Shown here: one piece after another, positions 47,370-57,015 of the stretch
How the letters are laid out: every line of letters begins with the position of its first letter
How positions within the stretch are numbered: position 1 is the stretch's first letter
Assembly: GCF_011745365.1 (NCBI RefSeq)
Contig: NW_024468918.1
Location: forward strand, 772,488 to 836,487
Direction: 5' to 3'
Source: Cryphonectria parasitica EP155
Taxonomy: Eukaryota; Ascomycota; Sordariomycetes; Diaporthales; Cryphonectriaceae
DNA length: 64,000 nt
The notes under the pieces: generated by a model
Databases searched by the model: none
Seen by the model: only the letters and a program-made list of their open reading frames with translations
What the model was told of the DNA's origin: nothing
Translations under genes and position numbers: made by a program

Positions 47370-50300
47370 ATGCTGGTTTTCTTTCTTTTTCAATACTTAG
47401 CTACTTTCTCCTGAGCATTTTTAATGTTTTTCTGCAGTTCTCACGAATTTTCGCTTGCTGAATAATCTTTCCATTTAATAAGATATTCCCTTATACTATC
47501 TATGCTTCTATGCTTGAGAATCTTTTCTACTTCATACTTTAATTCATTATTTTCTACTTCTGCTATATTATTTGCTAATATTTTCTATATTGCTAATTTC
47601 AATAATAAGATATAGAAAACTAAGTATATTCTTATCCTATAAGATAATACTAATTTGTAATTAATTGGAAAAATCTATTATAAGATTTTAAATAGTTCTA
47701 GCTTTTTATAGTTAAGTTTATTACTAGATCTGATTGTTTTAATGTTTTTTCGAAATAAATAGATCTTATCTTTCTTTTATAGAATTAATCTCTTAATTCT
47801 TTTAAAGTTTGCATATTATATTATTTATTTCTAAATAAATTGTAATTCTAACTAAAATTCTTTCTAAATCTTCTTAATTTTCTTAATTCTTTTATTTGCA
47901 GCTTCTATATCTGCTTTTAGTAATGCTTTATAATAAGCTATTGAATTATATCTATAGAATATAAAGAATAATAATTTCTTTATTATGCTTATATCTATAT
48001 TATTATATACAAATTATACAAGAAATAATAGATTAATCTAGTTATTCTGTTTCTAGTTAATATAATATTAAAGATATTATTTAATAATCTAATTTATTCT
48101 TTCTGTTTATTTATTTATTTGCAGATAAAATGCTGTAGATATTCTGTAGTATGTTTCAAGCTGTTTCATAAGTAAGATTCAAAACTTTGAATTGAACTTT
48201 TTATTTCTATTAGAAATTACTTCTTCTAGTATGCTATAATTAGCAATAATTATTCTGAGAAATGTATATACAAGTTCTTCTACTGTACTGCTTTTCTTAT
48301 AAAGAAGAAAGTAAGCATATTTGCTTAGTTTGCAAACTATTATTAGAATGCTATTATATTGCATTTTAGTTAAGAATTCTTATAAGAGAAATAGCTTAAT
48401 AATAAAATCTAAACTAATAGATTGCTAAATAATTATAAGTATAGATAAGAAATGTAGTAATTTATAAAGCTTATATCTTTCTGCTTTATTTTTCTTGCAG
48501 CTATTATATTATTATAGAATATTCTTAATTCTTTTTCTAAAGCTTAGCAGATTTCAGTATTTTCTAATATATTTATAAATTACTCTAACTTCTTAGTATC
48601 TATATACTAGTATACTGTATATATTCTTAATATAATTATTTTATTTATCTGAAATCATTGATTCTGAATTCTTTTTCGAAAATTTAATTCTGAAAGCAGC
48701 ATTTAGCTTTCTATATACATTAATGAGATTCTCTGATTCATCTTAAGCAAAGATATTCTGTATATCTGAGGAATCTGCATCTTAATAATCTAATCTTCTG
48801 CTAAGAGCATCTGCTTATTCATTTTCTAAGCTTTTGCAATATATAATCTTGAAATCAAATTATAAGAGAAATTCTGCTTATCTAACTTATTATTTGTTTA
48901 AGATTTTAATTATTATGAATGTAGTTAGATTCTTATAATTCGAATAAACTATAATTAGATACTATATACTAATAAGATAATATTATTATTCTTTAAAAGC
49001 TTTTATTATTGCTATAAGCTTCTAATTAGGAATTTTATAATTAATTTCTGAATTATTCAACTTTCTTGAAAAGTTGCTTATAATCCTTAGATACTCTTAA
49101 TTATCTTGCTAATCAAGTTATTCTCTGAATACATATTCTAATATATTAGTTTTAATTTTAAAAGATTTATAGAAGTCTGCTTTATATAGAATTAATTCTA
49201 AAATAATATACTTAATAATTTCATTAAAAGCTTCTTATATCTTAGAGATTTATTTAAAGAATTGCTTCTTTTTAGTAAGATTTGTAAAAGAATGTATAAT
49301 CTAGCTATAGTTCTTAATAAACTATTTATAAAAGTTAATATATCTAAGAAAAAATCTAATATTTCTAATATTTCTAGAAATTAGCTAATTTCTAATAACT
49401 TCTATCTTATTCTTCTATAGCTTGATATATTCTAGCTTGATTATAAATCTAAAATAATTAACTTTTTGTATATAAAAATAATTTTTTGCGGATTCTATAA
49501 GAAGTTTCACATCTTAAAGCATTTGCAATACTATTTCCATATATTTCTTATACTTCTTCAGTATTTAGAAATAAATAAGAATATTATTGAGATATATAAT
49601 GATAAACTAATTTAAATATTTATATAAAATATAATTAATTATTTCTTAGAATAAAGCTGAAATATTTATTAAACTAAAAAGCATAATTAAATATTTATAA
49701 TATTTGTAGCATATTCTGAAAGCAATTTTTCATTTCTTTTTTTCTTTTATTCTAATTAGATTATAAGCTTTTTTCAGATTTAGAGCTATAAATCATTATA
49801 CTTTTTATAATCTATTTCGCAGTTTCTTAATAAGTAGCAATAAATATTAATTCTTAATTATAATATTATTAAGCTGCTTATAATCAATATATAGCTTAAG
49901 CTTGCTATTCTTCTTGAATATAAACAGAATAGAATATTCTGCTAGTAATTGCAATAATTATATATATTTCTTTTTAAGATTCTTATCAAGATATTCCTTG
50001 AGTATTTCTAATTATACTTTATCTAATCTATAAATAAGAAAGAACTTAAGCTATTTTTCTTCTTATAGCAGAATCTTGTAATCATATAAGCTATATTCTA
50101 GCAATCCTATATTTAATTCTTTCTAGAATAATTTTTTGAACTTGTAATATTCTTATAATATGCTTGCAAGTATTAGTTCTGATTTATATGCTATTTCTAT
50201 TATCTGAAGAAACAGTAGATATTATTAAGCATGCTTTTTTTTATTTGTTGTTTTTGGTAGCATTTTTGAAAGTCTTGAGCGTTTGCTCCAAGCTGAACTG

Positions 50301-53133
50301 AGTGCTCGAAAGCTTAATTTCGAGGTTTTTCTTGTATAAACCTATAATTCACATTCTAAAGCTTTTTCTTGTTGCTTCGAAGCGAACTAACTTGCTAAGA
50401 GTCTTGCTTCCATTGTTTTATTAACTTGTTAGCACTCTAGCATTATTTAAATCCGCTTATTACTAGATTCTTCTTCTTGAGCTGCTAGCTCTGCTAGCTT
50501 GGAAATATTTGTAAAGTTGTTTAAAGCTTCTTTTTCTGAATATTCTTCAATAACTAGCTTTGATTCTATATTATTGATTGCAACTATTTCTCTGAATACA
50601 GCTTGTTCTTATAAGATCTAGCTAGTAGTTTAATTGATTCGAGAATTGTACTTCTTAAGCTATAAAAGTTTTATAATCAGCTTATGCTATGCTATATTTA
50701 TAATATTAAAGGAAACTCTAGTTATATATTCTTGAATTAAAATAAATAAATAATTAGTTTTCTTATTAATTATTTCTTAATTATATATAATAGATTATTC
50801 TTTTATAATATTAAGAATATATAGCTACTTCTTTTATTTCTATTATAATTATATCTAATTAATAATATATAGAAATATAAAGTTTCTCTAAGTATTACTA
50901 TTTAATAATATGCTATATTTATATTCTTAAATATATATATTAAGCTTAATATAAGCATAGTCTGCTTTGAAAGCTTTATATAGGAACTATTTCAGTCTGA
51001 TTATCTGCAGTCTTTTTATAAGCAATTCTATCCTTTTGAAATTATTAAGAGCTGCTTATTCTTCTTCTAAGCTTGCTTCGCTACTTTTTAAGCAAGCTTT
51101 TTAGCTTACTTTTATTCATATTATTATTATTCCTAATCTTTCTTTTATTAATATTAATTGCAAATCTTATTATTAATATGAATTATATAAAGCATCGTTC
51201 TATATTGCTATCATTTTATTTTCTTATTCATATATTGCTTAGAGTAGTTATTTAATAATTCGATATATGCATTATTATGCTGCTTATTAAGAACTTCTCT
51301 AAAGCAGAGTTCTTATTTCTTAATAGCTTGAAGAATTTGTTCTAATTCTCTAATAGAGAATTATTCGTATTATATCTTTTTCAAGAAATGCATTCTGCAG
51401 CTATAATAGGTATAGAAGATCTATGCTAGTTTGTAATATAGATTATGAAGTAAGCTGATCCAAGAGTCTTTATCTTACTATATTTTGATGTTTTGTAAGA
51501 AAATATAAATAAAGAGCTTCTCTAATTCTATCTTATAAACAAGATATTCAACTTATATTATTCCTTTGTTTCACTCAATACTAAAGGAAAACCTTCCCTT
51601 CCGAACTTCTGTAGAATTGTTAGGTATGCTATTCATAACAGATTCTAGTAAGTTGCTAGATTATTTACTTTAGCTTAATTCTTCTATTATCTGAAAAATA
51701 TTTTCAGTATTATTTAGATATTTATACTAATAGCTAAGAAAGTATTATTTCTTATTCATATCCCTAGCTATAATGCTTAATATAAGCAATAAGAAATAAT
51801 GAAGAATATTATTACTAAGTTCTTTTTCTAATGCTTGAATACTTTATTCAATAATATTAAAGCAATTCGAGTTATTGCTGCTTATAATTATGCTGAGTAT
51901 ATACTCTCGCTCTGCTATTACTATCTGCCTATAGTGCTTAGATTTCTAAGAGAACTATTCTGAGCTTTTCTTACTTGAAAGATATATTAAGCAGTTATTA
52001 TTATAGCAGAATGTTCAGCTGAAACTTTTATGATTAATAGAATTCAATACTTGCTTTAAGAGAATATTTTTGCTTAGTTAATTAGATTTCTATTGCTAAG
52101 TAATATTTATCTAGCATTCTTTCTGAACTGATTGCTATTTGTTCTTTTGAAGTTAATAGCAATTGTATACTATATATTTCTATTTATTGCAGTTATAGCA
52201 AGTAATACTATTCTTCTTGCTATACTATTTATTAGCTGCATTGAATTCTATAAAGCTAGCATATATAATGCTGCTCTAAGCTATACTGCTCTATTAACTG
52301 CTATTTTTATATTAAAGTTTCTTGCTTATATTAGCTGAAAATCTCCAAATCTAGCTTTCTTCTTTCTTAGATTTCTCTACTTATTATTTATATAGATAAT
52401 TATTGATACAAATTGCTTGATTAGAGAATATTGCAAAGTTTTCTAGCTAATTCTGCTTAGAGATTTCATTCTTAATATTATTCTTAAATCTCTTATAATA
52501 ATGCTTTATAAGATTCTTATCTTTCTATAAAAATTATACTAAGAATTGCTTGAATCTGATTATATAGATAGAAGCTAACTTGGTTTGTTTAAGATTTATA
52601 AGTTGCTAAGCTATAATATATTCTTTATTAGGATTACTAAAGGTTTTCTTAAAAGCTTTCTTAAAGCTTTCAAAGAAATTGAATATATTCTTAATATTCT
52701 AAGTATATATATCAGAATTGCTCTAATGCTTTAAGTGATTATATAGAGAAAGCTTATATTAGATAAGAGTATTCTTTTCAAAATAAGTTTCTATAAGAAT
52801 AATCTTCTTAGATTTTATAATAAACTAAATTATATAATGCAAAAAGTATGCTCTATAATAAATAAGAAATCTATATAGCATCTTTTAATTGCTATTATAT
52901 ATAGCAAGCTTGTTTATCTTATATACTTTCTTAGTATTATTAATGATTATAGAAATGAATTATGCTTACTAAGCCTGTTAAGCTAGCTAAGCTTATTAGT
53001 TAGCGATAATAGCGCTTTGAGCCTGCTATTGATTATACAGATTCTGAATATACTGAATAAGCTGATATACCTGGTTAATCAGTTCTTTCTGAGTAGAAGC
53101 ATGCAAGAACAAAGAAGTTTCTTAAAAAGCTAT
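47366..53133 (-). pseudogene. F gag-pol, decayed
   Basis: From ATA (former ATG) at 53133 to the pol stop at 47366-47368. This is 5,768 nt, exactly the length in B and with the same frame offset. Recognisable parts are the integrase core at 48179-48364 (KLSKYAYFLLYKKSS; the motif corresponding to SDRDRKF is now SNRNKKF), RT around 49,260-49,800, and gag at about 51,950-53,133. Many stops from RIP. Not functional. Confidence 0.7.
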
Positions 53134-53193
53134 TATATTCCATATTGCTCAAGAGAATAATACTAAACTATTCTTGAATAAGAATTATCAAAA

Positions 53194-53261
53194 TATAATA
53201 AGCACTGCAGCAATCCGAAGATTCCCAAGTATACAAAGAGATTTATACTAATAAGAGTAGT
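53194..53261 (-). repeat. F 5' LTR, first part
   Basis: Starts TATAATAAGCACTGCAG and is interrupted at 53261 by element H. It resumes at 56107 and ends at 56490 (GGTCATAACA). The second part is much less RIP-mutated than the first and contains TAACCCTAACCC at 56387-56398. Confidence 0.82.
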
Positions 53262-53475
53262 TGTTAGGTGGAAAGGTTGCAAAGGCAATGTGGCGAGGTC
53301 TTTTCTCTCTTTCAGGGGTATACAACCAGAATAACATTGAGGCCTAAGGAGCTAAGTTCTGCTCAGCAGTGCTGACGTGGCTAGAAAGCCGCTTTATAGC
53401 TGCATATTGCTTAGTCATCCGTAATCCAGCTAGCTTAGCTAGCCCTGAGCCTTGCTGGCACAATCAGCCCTAACA
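53262..53475. repeat. H left LTR
   Basis: 214 bp, TGTTAGGTGGAAAGG to CAGCCCTAACA. I count about six differences from 55893-56106, all transitions. Confidence 0.9.
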
Positions 53476-53517
53476 GATTGTCCCCCCTTATCAGGCCTTG
53501 TTCTCAAGGCCTTTGAG

Positions 53518-54225
53518 GCTTCCGAGCTTTCGTTGCTTTCAGGCTTCCGTTGCTCCCAGGCTTCCGTTGCTCCCAGGCTTCCGTTGCTTCCAGGCTTTCG
53601 CTGCTTCCTAGCTGCTCCTACGCTTTCTCAATGCTTCAGGCTCTTAAGATCTCTCAGTGCTTCAGGCTTCTCAAAGCTTCTCAAGATCTCTCAGTGCCTC
53701 AGGTTTCTCAAAGCCTCTCAAGATCTCTCAGTGCCTCAGGCTTCTCAAGGCCTTTCAAGATCTCTCAGTGCTTCAGGCTTCTAGGCCACTCAAGGTCTCT
53801 CAAGGTCTCTCAGTGCTTCAAGCCTCTCAAGATCTCTCAGTGCTTCAGGTTTCTCAAAGCCTCTCAAGATCTCTCAGTGCTTCAGGCCTCTCAAGGCCTC
53901 TCAAGGTCTCTCAGTGCCTCAGGCCTCTCAAGGCCTCTCAAGGTCTCTCAGTGCCTCAGGCCTCTCAAGGCCTCTCAAGATCTCTCAGTGCCTCAGGCTT
54001 CTAAGCCACTCAAGGTCTCTCAAGATCTCTCAGTGCCTCAGGCCTCTCAAGGCCTCTCAAGGTCTCTCAGTGCCTCAGGCTTCTCAAGGCCTCTCAAGAT
54101 CTCTCAGTGCCTCAGGCTTCTAAGCCACTCAAGGTCTCTCAAGATCTCTCAGTGCCTCAAGCCTCTCAAGGCCTCTCAAGATCTCTCAGTGCCTCAGGCC
54201 TCTCAAGGCTTCTCAAGGCCTCTCA
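53518..54225. repeat. H array 1: 17-bp then 37-bp tandem repeats
   Basis: Starts with a 17-bp unit (CTTCCGTTGCTCCCAGG) repeated to about 53,600. From about 53,640 a 37-bp unit follows, built of CTCTCAAGGC, CTCTCAAGRT and CTCTCAGTGCCTCAGG blocks, with a variant carrying CTAAGCCACTCAAGG. Because 37 is not a multiple of three, all three plus frames read through the same repeat, giving several overlapping ORFs (the largest 283 codons). I regard these as by-products. Confidence 0.85.
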
Positions 54226-54617
54226 ACCATCTCCCTCCTTCTCTTCTAGCTTCGTCCCCGAAGCTTATGAAAAAAAAATCTCTTTTTAATCACATTCCAG
54301 ACATAAGTCTTCTGAGTACAATACTCGCACTATATACGCTGCTTAATCGCTGCTTCCTTAGCACTTTATCCAAGCACTCTTCAAAACTTAAAGCTATTTA
54401 ATATAGATTGCAAGCTTTTTATCAGAAACTTAATTTATAGCTAAGAAGCCTAGTATTCAGAACAGCATCTCTGCAGCTATAATAGATAATTACAGCTTTC
54501 TATCTTAAGAATTGCTTTCTAGCAATTCTAAAGCTATTGCTATACTTCGCTCCATTGCTAAGCGCAGAAGAATAATTGATTTGCAATCTAATATCCAAGC
54601 AACTTCAGTTGCTAAGC

Positions 54618-54889
54618 AGATACTCTGCTTTAGCTCTGCATTCTCGCTCAAATAGCAAAAAGCATATTCTCGAAAACAAAAGATACTCAGATCTACTGCT
54701 TACTCACTCTGCTTTCTCGCTCAAATAGCGAAGAACATACTCTTGAAAACAGAAGATACTCAGATCTACTGCTTGCTTACTCTGCTTTCTTGCTTGAATA
54801 GCGAAGAATATACTCTCGAAAACAGAAGATATTCAGATCTACTGCTTGCTTACTCTGCTCTCTCGCTCGAATAGCAAAGAATATACTTT
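54618..54889. repeat. H array 2: 73-bp tandem repeat
   Basis: About 3.6 copies of a 73-bp unit that begins ATACTCAGATCTACTGCTT and ends GAAAACAGAAG, with small substitutions. No coding function is seen. Confidence 0.75.
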
Positions 54890-55680
54890 GTTCTAGCTTA
54901 GCAACTCGAATGCTCTGAATCTCTTCTGAATGCTTCTTATATGCTGCTTGCATACTGCTTGCTTGCTATTTGCTCTAGCTTAGCAACTCGAATGCTCTGA
55001 ATCTCTTCTGAATACTTCTTGCATGCTGCTTGCATACTGCTTGCTTGCTGTTTGCTCTAGCTTAGCAACTCGAATGCTCTGAATCTCTTCTGAATGCTTC
55101 TTGCACGCTGCTTGCATACTGCTTGCTTGCTGTTTGCTCTAGCTTAGCAACTCGAATGCTCTGAATCTCTTCTGAATGCTTCTCGCATGCTGCTTGTATA
55201 CTGCTTGCTCGATACTGCTTGCTTGCTGTATGCTCTAGCTTAGCAACTCGAATGCTCTGAATCTCTTCTGAACACTTCTTGCATGCTGCTTGCATACTGC
55301 TTGCTCAATACTGCTTGCTTGCTATATGCTCTAGCTTAGCAACTCGAATACTCTGAATCTCTTCTGAACGCTTCTCGCACGCTGCTTGCATACTGCTTGC
55401 TCGCTGTTTGCTCTAGCTTAGCAACTCGAATGCTCTGAATCTCTTCTGAATGCTTCTTGCACGCTGCTTGCATACTGCTTACTCGCTGTTTGCTCTAGCT
55501 TAGCAACTCGAATGCTCTGAATCTCTTCTGAACGCTTCTTACATGCTGCTTGCATACTGCTTGCTCGATACTGCTTGCTTGCTGTATACTCTAGCTTAGC
55601 AACTCGAATGCTCTGAATCTCTTCTGAACGCTTCTCGCACGCTGCTTGCATACTGCTTGCTCAGCACTGCTTGCTCGCTA
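54890..55680. repeat. H array 3: 82/97-bp tandem repeat
   Basis: About nine copies of a unit starting GCTCTAGCTTAGCAACTCGA, followed by ATGCTCTGAATCTCTTCTGA and GCTGCTTGCATACTGCTT. Some copies carry an extra GCTTGCTCGATACT block. The minus-strand reading gives short ORFs with repeated EIQSIRVAKLE, judged spurious. Confidence 0.85.
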
Positions 55681-55682
55681 TA

Positions 55683-55772
55683 TTCAAGGCTCGAAAGCTC
55701 GAAAATCGAAGGCTCGAAGGTTAAAGGCTCGAAGGTTAAAGGCTTGAAGATCAAAAGCTTGAAGGTTCGAAA
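55683..55772. repeat. H array 4: short GGCTCGAAGGTTAAA-type repeat
   Basis: Imperfect repeats of about 15 bp (AAGGCTCGAAGGTTA and variants) close to the right LTR. Confidence 0.7.
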
Positions 55773-55892
55773 AGAATAGTAGTCTGATCGTTTGCTCTGC
55801 TCCTGCTCAGTATTAGCGCTGCTCCTAGGGAAGAAAAAAAAAGATAGAAAGCCTCGCCGGATTGCCTCCTTTAAAAGAGCCAGGCCTCAAAC

Positions 55893-56106
55893 TGTCAGGT
55901 GGAAAGGTTGCAAAGGCAATGTAGCGAGGTCTTTTCTCTCTTTCAGGGGTATACAACCAGAATAACATTGAGGCCTAAGGAGCTAAGTTCTGCTCAGCAG
56001 TGCTGACGTAGCTAGAAAGCCGCTTTATAGCCGCATATTGCTTAGTCATCCGTAATCCAGCTGGCTTAGCTAGCCCTGAGCCTTGCTGGCACAATCAGCC
56101 CTGACA
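55893..56106. repeat. H right LTR
   Basis: 214 bp, TGTCAGGTGGAAAGG to CAGCCCTGACA, followed by the TSD GTAGT. Confidence 0.9.
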
Positions 56107-56495
56107 GTAGTGCTAAGTACAAGCCTTGAATATAAAAACATAACTAAGCAACTATGCAAGTATTTACTATCTTTAAAGCTATCAGAGTAAGAAAGTAATC
56201 TGATACTTAGATTAATAACTAAAGAGCTATATACTGAATCTATCTAATAGTAATGAATGCATCTTTATATATCCAGCTCTTCAGTATAAACTGTAAGAGT
56301 TGGTGGTTGATTATTGCAGTTCATTGCCTGGACTGCGAGGATCGATCGTCGACTGCTCCGGTCCCCTTCTGATTGGTTGCAGCTCGTAACCCTAACCCTG
56401 GATTATATAATCCTTGTTGGTTGTCTGATGTTGAGTCATAATATCTGGTTCTTGTTTGCTTGTGATCTGCATGTTGGATGGGTCATAACAGCAGT

Positions 56496-56505
56496 GCTCA
56501 TTACA
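56496..56505 (-). repeat. last ten bases of the P LTR
   Basis: GCTCATTACA completes the reverse-complement LTR cut at 18972, immediately after the second TSD copy GCAGT (56491-56495). This closes the F insertion. Confidence 0.75.
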
Positions 56506-56575
56506 CTGAGCTAGCTTGCTAATGTAAGTTCTCTATACAGCCAGTTCCAGCACACTGTTACAGATAGCCCTAACA
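56506..56575. repeat. possible edge of a further LTR
   Basis: 70 bp ending GATAGCCCTAACA, which resembles the H-type end CAGCCCTAACA; its reverse complement would start TGTTAGGGC. It may be the tail of the repeat into which P inserted. Only the terminal motif supports this, and no partner is in the window. Confidence 0.3.
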
Positions 56576-56738
56576 ATATTCTTTATTTACTTAAATACTT
56601 TTTTATTTAATTAGTTTAGTTTTGATTTTACTCGATAAAATAGAAGCTATTTTATATAAGTATAAAATATTTTAATTGTTTATTAAAGCTTTAAATTATT
56701 TACAAAAGCATCTGTTTTTTTCCTTCAAAATAATATAG
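56576..56738. other. AT-rich spacer at the block edge
   Basis: Very AT-rich single-copy-looking sequence between the last transposon edge and the solo LTR. I see no gene or repeat in it. Confidence 0.5.
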
Positions 56739-56867
56739 TGTAATGAGCGGTGGTGAAAGGTGCCACTGTACTACATAGATTAAAAGATCAATCAATATTC
56801 GAACTCCCTGTTCGAATATTCCTTCCAACCGTACATATAGCTTACGCCTGAACCACGGGTCGTAACA
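56739..56867. mobile_element. 129-bp solo LTR-like insertion
   Basis: TGTAATGAGCGGTGG to CGGGTCGTAACA with a perfect TSD, TATAG, at 56734-56738 and 56868-56872. The ends are the same as those of the chromovirus LTRs (TGTAATGAGC and TCATAACA-type), but it is less than a third of their length and shows no RIP. It may be a solo LTR of a short non-autonomous derivative. Confidence 0.7.
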
Positions 56868-57015
56868 TATAGCAAGAATAAACGCGAATTTTATGCTATA
56901 TACTAGTAGTATAGGATGCTATAAGTCAATGTTAATAATAATCTATGAATTTGTCTAGACTGAAATTATGACTTTCTAGTTGTGCATTGCTAGTGATGCT
57001 CGGGAAGCAGGAGAT

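Larger units (their letters stand above)
53262..56106. mobile_element. H: non-autonomous LTR element filled with tandem repeats
   Basis: Two 214-bp LTRs (53262-53475 and 55893-56106), TG/CA ends, and a perfect 5-bp TSD, GTAGT (53257-53261 and 56107-56111). The 2.4-kb internal part encodes no gag or pol. It consists largely of four tandem arrays. The sequence just inside the left LTR (GATTGTCCCCCCTTATCAG) resembles the chromovirus polypurine-tract side (TCATCTCCCCCCTATCAG), hinting at minus orientation and mobilisation by that family (inference). The LTRs differ by a handful of transitions, so it is young. It resembles TRIM/LARD-type elements. Confidence 0.85.
18973..56490 (-). mobile_element. 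F: full-length Ty3/gypsy chromovirus holding G and H
   Basis: The TSD GCAGT lies at 18968-18972 and 56491-56495. The left LTR is split by G (18973-19360 plus 46565-46628) and the right LTR by H (53194-53261 plus 56107-56490). Both rebuild to 447 bp after removing the TSDs. Without the insertions F is about 7.46 kb. Internal sequence is 46629-53193 with the usual accessory ORF, integrase, RT and gag. It is inserted in the LTR of inverted element P. Confidence 0.85.

Noticed and set aside
53550..54401. 283-codon plus-strand ORF with SQCLRPLKASQ-type repeats
   Set aside because: It lies on a 37-bp tandem repeat, which keeps all three frames open at once (three other overlapping ORFs exist). No start context or non-repeat domain, so coding is unlikely.
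55062..55651. minus-strand ORFs with repeated EIQSIRVAKLE
   Set aside because: By-product of the 82/97-bp array in H; they are broken wherever the repeat changes length.
53518..55680. tandem arrays as a CRISPR-like array
   Set aside because: Units are directly adjacent with no unique spacers, inside a eukaryotic LTR element.
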